64,000 nucleotides of DNA, from NCBI GenBank assembly GCA_009692665.1, contig SHYT01000001.1, forward strand, positions 62,001 to 126,000. The letters run 5' to 3'. The stretch comes from Dehalococcoidia bacterium (GTDB lineage: Bacteria; Chloroflexota; Dehalococcoidia; Lucifugimonadales; SHYT01). Below the pieces are notes generated by a model. That model saw nothing but the letters and a program-made list of their open reading frames with translations, was not told where the DNA came from and ran no database searches. Shown here one piece after another: positions 8,088 to 17,143 of the stretch. The translations under genes and the position numbers were made by a program. How positions within the stretch are numbered: position 1 is the stretch's first letter; each line of letters starts with the position of its first letter.

Positions 8088-10835
8088 ATGACTGAACTCC
8101 ACGACCCAGCTTCTAGCGGCCTCACGCCTCTGCGGCGGCAGTACCTGCGCGTGAAAAAGCAGTTCCCAGACGCGATTGTTCTGTTCCGCCTGGGCGACTT
8201 CTACGAGACGTTCGACGGTGACGCGGAAATCACGGCTCGAGAACTGGAAATAGTGCTCACGGGCCGGGAGATGGGCAAGGGTCAGCGCGTGCCCATGGCG
8301 GGCATCCCCTACCACGCCCTCGACTCGTACCTGGCGAAGCTGGTGCGGCGCGGGCACAAGGTGGCAATCTGCGAGCAGCTTACGGACCCGGCGATGAGCA
8401 AGGGATTAGTGGAGCGGGACGTAGTGCGCGTAGTGACGCCTGGTACAGTGCTGGAACCCGCCCTGCTGGAGCAGAAAGCGAATAACTACCTGATGGCAAT
8501 TGCGCCGCTGGAACTCTCGCCCTCCCCCACCTCGACCTCTCTCAACGGAAGAGGAGATCGGGTCGGGTTGGCGTATGCGGATATCACGACAGGCGAGTTC
8601 GCGGTGACCCAGATGGCGGCAGAGCGAATATCGCTGGAGATGGAGCGGCTTAATCCCGCTGAGGTATTGGTGGCGAAGGGCGGGGTGTACAGGATGCAAC
8701 CACTCATGTTCCGGCAGTCTCAGGACGAACGGGACATCCCTGGTGCGGCGGTCACTGAGCTAGAAGCTCGGGACTTTGATACTGCATCGGCGCAGGAATT
8801 GCTGCAAGAGCACTTTGGCGTGATGACCCTGGCCGGGTTTGGACTGGATGGCATGCCGCTGGCGGTGAGCGCCGCAGGTGCGCTGGTGGCGTATTTGCAG
8901 CGGACGCAAAAGGCCGCGCTCACACAGCTCTCAACCCTTCGCACGTATACCACCGAACGCATTGTGCCGTTAGATCCCCAGACTCGGCGCAACCTGGAGT
9001 TGTTCCAGGCGGGCCGCAGCGGAACGGGCAAGCCTCTGCTGACTGAATTAGACACGACCAAAACGCCCATGGGTGGGCGGCTCTTGCGTGCGTGGCTGGG
9101 CCAGCCACTGTACGACCTCGAAGAGTTGCGCCACCGGCAGCACGTGGTGCAGTGGTTCTTTGGCCGTGCCCTCGTGCGCGATCAGGTAAGCAAGCTGCTG
9201 GGGCGCATTATGGATATTGAGCGACTGGTGACTCGTGTGCAAACGGGGATTGCGCTGCCGCGCGAACTGGTGGCCTTGCGACGAAGCCTGGAGGCGCTGC
9301 CTGAGGTCAAGGGCACGCTGGCAACGGAAGGCTTCCCTGATTGGCTTCTCTCTGACCTGCGGCCTTGTGACGAGGTGGCGGCCTTGCTCGCAAAAGCGAT
9401 TGTGGAAGAGCCTGTTGCGCCGCTTGGCGATGGCGGGGTCATCCGGGAAGGATTCTCGCCGGACTTGGACCAATTGCGCGCGGCGTCGCGTGACGCTACG
9501 GGATACCTGGCAGGGTTGGAGCAGCGAGAGCGGGAACGGGCGGGCATCCCCCTCAAGGTCGGATACAACCGCGTGTTTGGCTACTACATTGAAGTCAGCA
9601 AGGCACATGCTGCAAAGGTGCCGCCGGACTTCATTCGCAGGCAAACGTTGGTGAACGGTGAGCGGTATATCACGCCGGAGCTGAAGGAGCATGAGGCCAC
9701 TGTTCTGGGTGCGCAGGAGCGGATGGCGGAGAGGGAGAGCGCGCTGTTTCGCCAGGTGTGTAAGCAGGTAGCGGACTCTGCGGCGCGCCTGCTAGCAACT
9801 GCTCGGGCCGTGGCGCACGTGGATGTTTTCCTGTCGTTCGCGGATGTAGCAGCCAGGCGCGGGTACTGCCGGCCTGAGCTGAATGACGGGACGGAGATTC
9901 GCATTAAGGCGGGCAGGCATCCGGTAGTGGAGCGCTTGCTGCCACAGGGTACGTTTGTGCCCAACGACTTGGAATTGGGGTCGCCGGAGTGCTCCCTCAT
10001 CATCTTGACCGGCCCGAACATGGCGGGCAAGTCAACGTTCCTGCGACAAACTGAATTGATTGTATTGATGGCGCAGGTGGGCAGCTTTGTGCCTGCGGAC
10101 GAGGCGACGATTGGGCTGGTTGACCGCATCTTCACACGCGTGGGGCTGCAGGACGATCTGACGACCGGTATGTCAACTTTCATGCTGGAGATGGTGGAGA
10201 CCGCTCACATCTTGAATAACGCAACGGCGAAATCGCTGGTAATCCTGGACGAGATTGGGCGCGGTACGAGCACGTATGACGGGCTGGCGATTGCGCGCGC
10301 GGTGGCGGAGCACCTGCACAACAGTCCGAAGCTGGGCTGCAAGACGCTCTTTGCCACGCACTACCATGAACTGACGGAGCTTGCGTCAGCCAATGGTGGA
10401 CTGCCCAGGGTGCGAAACTTCAACGTATCCGCGGTGGAGCAGGACGGCAAGCTGGTGTTCCTGCATTCGCTGCGGCCAGGCGGCGCCGACCGCAGCTACG
10501 GCGTGCATGTGGCGCAGTTGGCAGGCTTGCCAAAGCCAGTCGTGCAACGGGCGGAAGAGGTCCTAAGCCAGTTGGAGAGCGGGCAGGGTAACGAGCCGTC
10601 TGTTCACGGTCCGACAAGTCCTTCAATGCACACAGGGCCTGCTTCGCTCGGCACTGGGCGAACGGGGAAGGGGAGCGTGGTTCGGAACACATCACCACAA
10701 CTGCCGCTGCTGCCATCGAACGAAGTGCATCCGGCGTTTCAGGCGCTGATGGAGCTTGACCTGAACGCAATGACGCCTCTGGAGGCGCTGAACAAGCTAG
10801 CGGAGTTGCAGAGACAGGCGAAACGGGGAAAGTAG
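8088..10835 (+). CDS. mutS: DNA mismatch repair protein MutS
   Basis: 915 aa. ATG 8088 is preferred because GAAGG lies 5 bases upstream; an in-frame GTG at 8073 is possible. The N-terminal mismatch-binding domain has the Phe-X-Glu element in GDFYETFDGD. The connector, lever and clamp domains follow. The C-terminal ATPase shows Walker A GPNMAGKSTFLRQ (about residue 640), Walker B LVILDEIGRGTSTYDG, and the TLFATHYHELTEL segment. The last 70 residues are a low-complexity linker and a short helical tail (FQALMELDLNAMTPLEALNKL), the dimer/tetramerisation tail. The protein recognises mispairs and recruits MutL; no mutL is in the window. There is no sign of truncation. Confidence 0.97.
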   Translation: MTELHDPASSGLTPLRRQYLRVKKQFPDAIVLFRLGDFYETFDGDAEITARELEIVLTGREMGKGQRVPMAGIPYHALDSYLAKLVRRGHKVAICEQLTDPAMSKGLVERDVVRVVTPGTVLEPALLEQKANNYLMAIAPLELSPSPTSTSLNGRGDRVGLAYADITTGEFAVTQMAAERISLEMERLNPAEVLVAKGGVYRMQPLMFRQSQDERDIPGAAVTELEARDFDTASAQELLQEHFGVMTLAGFGLDGMPLAVSAAGALVAYLQRTQKAALTQLSTLRTYTTERIVPLDPQTRRNLELFQAGRSGTGKPLLTELDTTKTPMGGRLLRAWLGQPLYDLEELRHRQHVVQWFFGRALVRDQVSKLLGRIMDIERLVTRVQTGIALPRELVALRRSLEALPEVKGTLATEGFPDWLLSDLRPCDEVAALLAKAIVEEPVAPLGDGGVIREGFSPDLDQLRAASRDATGYLAGLEQRERERAGIPLKVGYNRVFGYYIEVSKAHAAKVPPDFIRRQTLVNGERYITPELKEHEATVLGAQERMAERESALFRQVCKQVADSAARLLATARAVAHVDVFLSFADVAARRGYCRPELNDGTEIRIKAGRHPVVERLLPQGTFVPNDLELGSPECSLIILTGPNMAGKSTFLRQTELIVLMAQVGSFVPADEATIGLVDRIFTRVGLQDDLTTGMSTFMLEMVETAHILNNATAKSLVILDEIGRGTSTYDGLAIARAVAEHLHNSPKLGCKTLFATHYHELTELASANGGLPRVRNFNVSAVEQDGKLVFLHSLRPGGADRSYGVHVAQLAGLPKPVVQRAEEVLSQLESGQGNEPSVHGPTSPSMHTGPASLGTGRTGKGSVVRNTSPQLPLLPSNEVHPAFQALMELDLNAMTPLEALNKLAELQRQAKRGK

Positions 10836-10933
10836 ACAGAAGGGGCGGCTTGAGGGAGCCTTCCACACGATTAGAATGGGTATCCCTTTGAGCGCGGTGT
10901 ATACGTTTTGGGCCTGCGTACAAGTCCAGCGTC

Positions 10934-11709
10934 CTAAGTAAAGGCGACCCTCAAGAACCGCTCCAACATGGCGTGCACCTGATCAGGCGCTTCAAGCTGA
11001 AGGAAGTGGCCCGCTCCGACAGTCTGCCCAGTGAAGACCTTCTTCCCCAACCCTCGCAGCGACGCAAGCTGTTGAGGGACGCCATACTGGGCGTGCAGAT
11101 AGAGCGCCGGGACTTGGCAAGCCTTGACTGCGGCGGGGCTATCGTAGGTGAATACGCTCCACATCATGCTTGGCACCACGTGAAGAGGCGTCGCCGTCAT
11201 CTGCTGGAGGATACGCTCTCCGCGGGCGGGGTCATCGGCAAAGCCCAGGTTGCTGCGCATGAGCGTACGGATAATATCCGCGTACTCCGGTCCATTCAAC
11301 CGGTTCAAAAGCGGACGCAAGCGATCCAGCGTGCCTGTGTCTAGAAACAATGGGCTGTCCAGTGCAGCTATGGCGGCCGGCACATCCGGGTGGCGCAAGG
11401 CGAGTCGAGCGTGATTTGCCCGCCCATGCTGTGGCCGATCACCACGGGCTTTTGAATGCCAAGCTGCCGCACCAGCCAGATCACATCGTCGGCAAAGCCG
11501 GGAATGGAGTAGGGCTGGGACAGCTTATCGCTACTGCCGTGGCCGCGAAGATCAACGCTTATGACGTGGTGGGTGCGGCGGAAGTGCTCGAACTGCGGCG
11601 CGAGGAAGGTGTGGTCACAGCACACACCGTGAACAAAGAGCAACACGGGCGAGCCGGCGCCAGCCTCCTCGTAGTAAAGCGAAACCCCGTCACGGCGCAG
11701 CGATGGCAT
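10934..11709 (-). pseudogene. Alpha/beta hydrolase, interrupted by a one-base frameshift
   Basis: From ATG 11709 (GGAG about 7 bases upstream) the frame reads MPSLRRDGVSLYYEEAGAG, then LLFVHGVCCDH, VDLRGHGSSD and the nucleophile elbow IGHSMGGQITLD, followed by unrelated residues and a stop near 11368. The other frame resumes exactly with LRHPDVPAAIAALDSPLF and continues to VGAGHFLQLEAPDQVHAMLERFL, which holds the catalytic His (AGHF). Restoring one base near 11400 rejoins them into a normal protein of about 258 aa. The broad family hydrolyses esters or other small substrates. It may be a true pseudogene or a sequencing error. Confidence 0.85.
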
Positions 11710-11752
11710 GCACGTCTCCAATGTATGAGCGGGTTGCTGAAACGGCAATGAA

Positions 11753-11790
11753 GGGAGTCCTGACGCGTCCGCGGACGCGTCAGGACTCCC
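11753..11790 (-). terminator. 38-base perfect palindrome (terminator of SnoaL gene)
   Basis: Nineteen bases on each side of 11771/11772 are exact reverse complements. It lies 19 bases beyond the stop of the minus-strand gene at 11809, so it would fold in that transcript. The following U-run is weak. Confidence 0.65.
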
Positions 11791-11808
11791 AGACGCTGAG
11801 GGTGCCGG

Positions 11809-12486
11809 TTATCGCCTGCGTGCCGCTGTCTGTCGAGCGGTGGCGCGGACCGCAGGCCGGCGGGCTGGCGCGGCCTTGCGCGCAGGGGCAGCCTTTCGCG
11901 CGGGCGCTCGCTTAGCGGCGGTCGCGCGCTTTGCGGCTGCGGCGGGCTTCCGAGCGGGTGCGGCCTTGCGGGCTGGCGCAGCCTTCTTCGCGGCAGGCCG
12001 CTTGGCTGCGGCGCGCCGAGTTGCTGGCCTGGCGGCTCGGCGTGCGGGCGCGGCGGATGCAGGGCTGGGCGGCATCAAGCCAAGCTGTGCCATGAGTGCC
12101 ATGGGGTCGTGGTAGCGGCGCTCTTCGGCGATCTGACCGCTTGGGGTCAGGCGCCAGAAGGCGGCGCCAGAGATGGTGATCTTCTTGTTCGTCGCCGGGA
12201 TGGTGCCCCGTGACCCCACGAGCGGCCCGGTGTGTGTGCCAGTCAACACCATCTCGGCCGAGGCGGTGTCGTTCTTGACGAGGAGGTTTGAGAGCACCAT
12301 CAGGATATCGGGGAACGCCTTAATAAAGGACTCGGTGTCTTGCCTCGCCGCCCGCAGGCCCCGCAGCGGCTGAGGGAGCGTCGGGTCCATGACCATGATG
12401 TCCTCAGTGAGGTAGCGCAAGCTCGCATCAACGTCTTTCCGATTGAACGCTTCTATATAACTGTAGATCGTGTCCTCTACGGGCAT
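11809..12486 (-). CDS. SnoaL-like domain protein with histone-H1-like basic tail
   Basis: 225 aa with two contrasting parts. Residues 1-133 (DTIYSYIEAFNRKDVDASLR, LRGLRAARQDTESFIKAFPD, ISGAAFWRLTPSGQIAEERR) form a SnoaL/ester-cyclase-type NTF2-like fold. From about residue 141 the protein is a 85-residue Ala/Lys/Arg/Pro tail of imperfect repeats such as PAKKAAPARKAAPARK and AAKRAPARKAAPARK, resembling eukaryotic H1 and bacterial Hc1/AlgP-type DNA-binding tails. The start is supported by AGGAGG-like AGGAGGGG upstream. NTF2-like domains serve as enzymes or binding modules; no substrate can be named. The tail probably binds nucleic acid. Transcribed after recQ, with 85 bases between. Confidence 0.8.
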   Translation of the reverse strand: MPVEDTIYSYIEAFNRKDVDASLRYLTEDIMVMDPTLPQPLRGLRAARQDTESFIKAFPDILMVLSNLLVKNDTASAEMVLTGTHTGPLVGSRGTIPATNKKITISGAAFWRLTPSGQIAEERRYHDPMALMAQLGLMPPSPASAAPARRAARPATRRAAAKRPAAKKAAPARKAAPARKPAAAAKRATAAKRAPARKAAPARKAAPARRPAVRATARQTAARRR

Positions 12487-12570
12487 TCTTTCCCCTCCTA
12501 CGCGGATTACGCTGCTACTCTACCGGATGGGAGTTGCATGCACCAGTCCCAAACACAGGTTCCTGTGCCG

Positions 12571-14772
12571 TCATAGAGAGACCTGTTTTCCCCATCTCTG
12601 CATGTGTGGCTCTTGACCATGCACGGCGCGGTAGACGCGAAGCTGGCCGTATTCGAACTCCCCTTCCAGAGCTTCCCTTGCGCCTACGATATTGCTCCAT
12701 CCGGTCTGTTGAAACGCGTTCGCGATGCGGGCCTGCTGCTCCGCGGTAAGGAGGCGGTCCAGGTCAAATGACTCGCCGTTGGCTATAGCTTCGGAAAGAT
12801 GGCCATAAATGGTGCTGGTAACGAATCCGCGCGCCTGAGCAATCTGCTCTACCGTCTCGCCCGCGCGGAAGCGGCGCAACGTTTCAAGGACGGAGTCGCC
12901 GATAGGCTTGATGGCGGTTGGCTTCGCAGTGAGCTCCTGCGTGAACGCCTTGCGCGGGTGCGTTTGCAGGTGCAGAGCGATTTCGCCCATGAAGACCGCG
13001 CCGAACTCACGGAGCTTTTGCTGACCCACGCCGCTGATGCGAGCAAACTCCTGCTCGTTTGCGGGGTACTCCTGGGCCATCTGGCGAAGCGCTGCATCGG
13101 AGAAGACGACGTAGGCCGGAACGCCGCGTTCGTCGGCGAGGCGCTTGCGGAGGTGGCGGAGTGCTTCCAACAACTCATCGTTGCAGGCTGGGACATCACG
13201 CTCGGCCTTGGGCGTGGCGGCTACGGGAACAGTAAGCGTGACAGGCATACGCTGCCGGAGCAGCATTTGGCCTTTATCGGTAATCTCGACGACGCTGTAT
13301 TGGCCGTCAGTCAAGCGGACGTAGCCGAGGCGGATGAGCTCGCGGCCAATGGCGGACCACTCGCCGCGCGTTCGCTCTTTGCCTATGGCATACGTGGACA
13401 GGCTCTTGTGGTCCCACGAGCGGATTTTCTCGGTGTCTGCGCCGGTGAGCACTTCAACCACGTGCGCGAGGCCCACGCTGACGGTGCTCTTTTCGCGGAT
13501 GCGGTAGATGCAGGATAGGAACTTTTGCACCTCTATGGTGCCATCGAAAGTCGCCCGTGGAGTGAGGCAGTTGTCGCAGCCGTTGCAGGTGTTATCGACA
13601 TACGTTTCACCGAAGTAGTTGAGCATGCTTGCACGGCGGCACTCGGCGGACTCGGCATACTGCACTATTTGGTGGAGCTGCCAGTTGGCAATGTCCCGCT
13701 CTTGTGCGTCCGGCTTCTCATTGATGAACTGCTTCTGCTTGACCGCATCGGCGGGGTTGTAGAGCATCAAGCACTCGCTGGGGAGGCCGTCGCGGCCGGC
13801 GCGCCCCGTCTCCTGGTAGTAGCCCTCAACGCTCTTGGGCAGGTCATAGTGCAACACATAGCGGACGTTGGACTTGTTGATACCCATGCCAAAGGCGATG
13901 GTGGCGCACATCACCTGCACCTCGTCGCGGAGGAACAGGTCTTGGTTCTTCGTTCGCTCTTCCGAGGTAAGACCGGCGTGGTACGGCTTGGCGCGGATGC
14001 CGGCGCGAATTAGGTTGTCGGCGACGCGCTCGGTAGTACTGCGGCTGGCGCAGTAGATGATGCCGCTTTCTCGCTGCCGCTCCCGCACAAAGGCGAGCGT
14101 CTGGTCAGGCGCTTTGGACTTGCCGACGACCCGGTAGGACAAATTATGCCGGTTGAAGCTCGCGATGTACTTGGCCGGGTTGCGCAGCCGCAACAGAGTC
14201 GCAATGTCGTCGCGTACGCGCTCCGTGGCGGTGGCCGTGAGCGCCATGATGGGCACCGTCGGGAAGAGGCCGCGAAGCTGCGAAAGCTGACGGTACTCCG
14301 GGCGGAAGTCATGCCCCCATTCGCTGATGCAGTGCGCTTCGTCAATGGCGATGAGAGTGGGGTTCCAACTACGGACGTTATCCAGGAAACCGGGCAGCAT
14401 CAAACGTTCGGGCGCGACGTAGAGCAGACAGTAGCGCCCATTGTGCAGGTCTCGCAAGCGGGTGCGGGCTTCATCGGGTTCGAGAGACGAATTTAGGAAA
14501 GTGGCGGCGATACCGTTCGCTCGCAGCGCGTCCACCTGATCCTTCATGAGCGCGATGAGCGGAGAGACCACGACCGTCAGGCCGGGCCGGATGACCGCCG
14601 GAAGCTGGAAGCACAGCGATTTGCCGCCGCCGGTAGGCAGCAACGCGACCACGTCACGGCCGGCGAGCGCGTCACGGATAATCTCCTGTTGCAGCGGACG
14701 GAACGACGTGAACCCGAAGTACTGTTTGAGGGCGGGCAGCAATAAGGTTTTCTGCGTCGTAAGCACTATCAT
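12571..14772 (-). CDS. recQ: ATP-dependent DNA helicase RecQ
   Basis: About 733 aa. 3'-5' helicase that unwinds recombination and replication-fork structures. Motifs in order: FGFTSFRPLQQEII (Q-motif region), Walker A LLPTGGGKSLCFQ, IAIDEAHCISEWGHDFRPEY (motif II and the aromatic-rich loop), ALTATATERV, and GYYQETGRAGRDG (motif VI). Next come the zinc-binding cysteines in CRRASMLNYF...CNGCDNC, the RQC winged helix, an HRDC domain (ISGVGQQKLREFG) and a final helix-turn-helix (GETVEQIAQARGFVTSTIYGHL). The start is ambiguous: TTG 14784, ATG 14772 or GTG 14766, the last having the best-spaced GGAG. All give complete helicase domains. Confidence 0.95.
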   Translation of the reverse strand: MIVLTTQKTLLLPALKQYFGFTSFRPLQQEIIRDALAGRDVVALLPTGGGKSLCFQLPAVIRPGLTVVVSPLIALMKDQVDALRANGIAATFLNSSLEPDEARTRLRDLHNGRYCLLYVAPERLMLPGFLDNVRSWNPTLIAIDEAHCISEWGHDFRPEYRQLSQLRGLFPTVPIMALTATATERVRDDIATLLRLRNPAKYIASFNRHNLSYRVVGKSKAPDQTLAFVRERQRESGIIYCASRSTTERVADNLIRAGIRAKPYHAGLTSEERTKNQDLFLRDEVQVMCATIAFGMGINKSNVRYVLHYDLPKSVEGYYQETGRAGRDGLPSECLMLYNPADAVKQKQFINEKPDAQERDIANWQLHQIVQYAESAECRRASMLNYFGETYVDNTCNGCDNCLTPRATFDGTIEVQKFLSCIYRIREKSTVSVGLAHVVEVLTGADTEKIRSWDHKSLSTYAIGKERTRGEWSAIGRELIRLGYVRLTDGQYSVVEITDKGQMLLRQRMPVTLTVPVAATPKAERDVPACNDELLEALRHLRKRLADERGVPAYVVFSDAALRQMAQEYPANEQEFARISGVGQQKLREFGAVFMGEIALHLQTHPRKAFTQELTAKPTAIKPIGDSVLETLRRFRAGETVEQIAQARGFVTSTIYGHLSEAIANGESFDLDRLLTAEQQARIANAFQQTGWSNIVGAREALEGEFEYGQLRVYRAVHGQEPHMQRWGKQVSL

Positions 14773-14982
14773 CTTCTCCGTCAACGTATCATCTGCAGGG
14801 CATTGCCCTGAGTGTAGCGTAATCGGGACATATGTTCTAGTCCAAATCGGTGCGACATTGGCGCGTTTTTACGTTCTTTGTGCTATGTAGCTTTGTTCCA
14901 AAAATCGTTTAGCTGGTGCCATCCGGGCGGGTGCCGATCGTTTCCTTGGCATTGGTTACCACTGTGCTCATCCTGGTAATAC

Positions 14983-15063
14983 CTCATCCCCTTCTCAGCA
15001 GGAGAAGGGGATGAGAAGTTAAGAGGGAAAGCGGCGGGCGAAGCCCCGCTCGCTTTCCCTCTT
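14983..15063. repeat. Two adjacent strong hairpins in the recQ-tlpA gap
   Basis: In the 390-base gap between recQ and the thioredoxin-like gene, a 14-bp perfect stem (14983-14996 with 15002-15015) is followed by a 13-bp perfect stem (15021-15033 with 15051-15063) with a further GC-rich inner stem. The first resembles a shorter hairpin at 22654-22673. They look like REP-type repeats or back-to-back terminators between divergent genes. Nothing else is seen in this gap. Confidence 0.6.
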
Positions 15064-15167
15064 ATATACCCATTTCTCTGCCGTGCGGGGAACCGTGGCA
15101 TCGTTCAGCACTGTCTTTTTTGAAACAAAGCGGTGCTGTGTAGATTGAGGTTTCTTGGGAGACTAAC

Positions 15168-15740
15168 GTGGGATGGAAAAGAGTTGCGCTTGGGCTGGCT
15201 GCGCTTTCACTCCTAAGCGGACTGCTGGTGGCGTGCAGTGCGCCGGAACAAGCACCCGCTTCGACGACTCAACCTACCACCACTGTGGGGCTCGGTGTAG
15301 GCAACATGCCGCAGCAGTTCGTGGCTACGACGCTCGATGGCATGAACATCACCAACGACACCTACGCCGGAAAGCCGTACGTGCTCTTTTTCTTCGCGTC
15401 CTGGTGCACGACGTGTCGCGCGGAGTTGCAGAGCTTGAAGGCGATTTACCCCGGCTACGCAGACCAAGTGGCGTTCCTTGCGGTGGACATGGGTCTGCTG
15501 GAATCGCAGGAAACCGTGCGCGCATATGCGAGGGAGCAGCAATACCCGTGGCCCGTGGCGCTGACCGACGGCGCAACATTGCAGGCATGGGAGTACGTGA
15601 GCCGCGATTCCAAGTTTGCCGTCAATAAAGACGGCTTCATCATCTACCGTGGCGGCTACGGAGAGGGAAGCGCGGACACGTGGCGGAAACTATTTGACGC
15701 CCTTTCCAACAACGTATGCGCCACCTGCTTTAAGCCGTAG
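15168..15740 (+). CDS. TlpA/ResA-like thioredoxin-fold lipoprotein
   Basis: 190 aa. GTG start with GGGAG 6 bases upstream. Signal peptide with lipobox LVAC (Cys 23), then a Ser/Thr linker and a redoxin fold: MPQQFVATTLDGMNITNDTY, the active site FFFASWCTTCRAEL (Cys-Thr-Thr-Cys rather than the common CPPC or CEPC), QVAFLAVDMG, and the cis-Pro-region equivalent SKFAVNKDGFIIYRGGY. Such proteins face outward from the membrane and reduce disulfides, often for cytochrome c maturation. No cytochrome biogenesis genes lie nearby. Two more cysteines stand at the C-terminus (NVCATCFKP), which is unusual. Confidence 0.88.
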   Translation: MGWKRVALGLAALSLLSGLLVACSAPEQAPASTTQPTTTVGLGVGNMPQQFVATTLDGMNITNDTYAGKPYVLFFFASWCTTCRAELQSLKAIYPGYADQVAFLAVDMGLLESQETVRAYAREQQYPWPVALTDGATLQAWEYVSRDSKFAVNKDGFIIYRGGYGEGSADTWRKLFDALSNNVCATCFKP

Positions 15741-15759
15741 GGCGCTGCCCTGGGCCTAG

Positions 15760-17034
15760 CTACCGGGGGTCCAGCACCAGCCCCATGAAGAGCACTGTGT
15801 TGGTAACATTGTCACGCACCAGGGTTAGGAATGGCTGGTCCACCGCGAAGGGCACGGGCATGCTGGTGACGTTTACGCCCACGCTGGTGGCAGCGGCAGC
15901 TTCTGTGCCTTCCTCGTTTACTACCACGAAAGTCTTGTGCTTCACTTCGCTGATGTAAGCGCGCTGCGAGCCGGTGTTCACCATGCCGCTGAAATCGGCG
16001 CTTCCGGCATTGAATGCCTGCGCCATGCCGAGCGACTTCAACGCGTCGTTGAGGGTGATGTCGTACGCAAACGTGAACTTGGGCATCATGAGCGGCACGT
16101 TTCGCTTGCCAAAGCCTGACGACCAGCTTTGCCAGGTCTCCGGCGTCAGTTGTTTCGCTATGCCGTAGGCGTCCTGGTTAGCGGTCGGAACGAAAATGTA
16201 CATGCTGAACCGCCCATCGCCGTAGGGCAGGCGCACCACCTGGTAGCCGTCGCCGTTCTTCGTCTCAAAGTCGCCGATGCGGGACATGGTGGGCACGTTG
16301 ACCTTGGCGCCATTGAGCAGCGTGAACGGCGCATCGCGCGTTTGCTTGGGGTCAAACTGCGTGGACCACTGGCCCTTGAAGTAGAGCGCGTTGACGAGGA
16401 ACAAAATCTTGTCGTCCGCGATGGGCGACGCGACGATGTCCTTGATCTTGCCCTTGGTCTGGCTATTGACCCACGCGTTGATGGTGCCGGCCGCGTCCGG
16501 CTTCGAAAAGTCTAAAGTGTTCACTTCAGCGCCATAGCTTGCTTTGACCCGATCAGAGAATTGCGGCAGGAGTTGTATACCTTGCCGAGCCCAAATGGAG
16601 TTGGCAATGGAGATATCCACTTTGGGCGTAGGCGTCTTGAGCGCTTGAAGCCAGGCGTTTGCCGATTTGTTCACGTCGTCCATGGACATGCCGCTCAGCC
16701 GAAGCGTCTGCTCCATGGCTTTCTGCGTGTCCCCTTGCGCGCCGTTGTACGTCATGGCGAGCGCCACCGCCACGCTGGACGGTGAGACAAACAGGTTCTT
16801 CCCCTTCTCCGTCTGCGATATCTGATTGAAGAGGGCAAAGCCAAACGCGTTTTGGGCTGCGCTAAAGCGCTGGTCAACGACCGGCATTGGCGCCGGTGAC
16901 GGACTAGGGTTTGGCGACGGAGACCCCGACGGGGATGGCGCCGGCGGCTGAGATGAAGGTGGTGTTGGCGCGCATGCCAGAAGGGTGAGCACTGCGGCGG
17001 CGGCCAGAATAAGTATTGACTTACGTCCGTTCAC
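15760..17034 (-). CDS. Serpin-family protease inhibitor, lipoprotein
   Basis: 424 aa from GTG 17034, chosen because GGAGG lies 6 bases upstream and the product then begins with a lipoprotein signal (ILILAAAAVLTLLAC). A Pro/Ser linker of about 30 residues leads to a complete serpin: AFGFALFNQISQTEKGKNLF, SPSSVAVALAMTYNGAQG, ILFLVNALYFKGQW, the inhibitory hinge EEGTEAAAATSVGV and the C-terminal PFLTLVRDNVTNTVLFMGLV. The small-residue hinge is the pattern of inhibitory serpins, which trap serine or cysteine proteases covalently. The reactive-site residues lie in the GVNVTSMPVPF region; the P1 residue cannot be fixed by eye. It would sit on the outer cell surface. Confidence 0.93.
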   Translation of the reverse strand: MNGRKSILILAAAAVLTLLACAPTPPSSQPPAPSPSGSPSPNPSPSPAPMPVVDQRFSAAQNAFGFALFNQISQTEKGKNLFVSPSSVAVALAMTYNGAQGDTQKAMEQTLRLSGMSMDDVNKSANAWLQALKTPTPKVDISIANSIWARQGIQLLPQFSDRVKASYGAEVNTLDFSKPDAAGTINAWVNSQTKGKIKDIVASPIADDKILFLVNALYFKGQWSTQFDPKQTRDAPFTLLNGAKVNVPTMSRIGDFETKNGDGYQVVRLPYGDGRFSMYIFVPTANQDAYGIAKQLTPETWQSWSSGFGKRNVPLMMPKFTFAYDITLNDALKSLGMAQAFNAGSADFSGMVNTGSQRAYISEVKHKTFVVVNEEGTEAAAATSVGVNVTSMPVPFAVDQPFLTLVRDNVTNTVLFMGLVLDPR

Positions 17035-17143
17035 GATCTGCCTCCATGCGGGTACAAGGGCAGGTACAAGGCTCTTTTGGAGAAACGCTGGGCACGCGAA
17101 AAAGGTAGAGCACGGTGCAAGGGAGCCTTCACTAGAACTCGCC

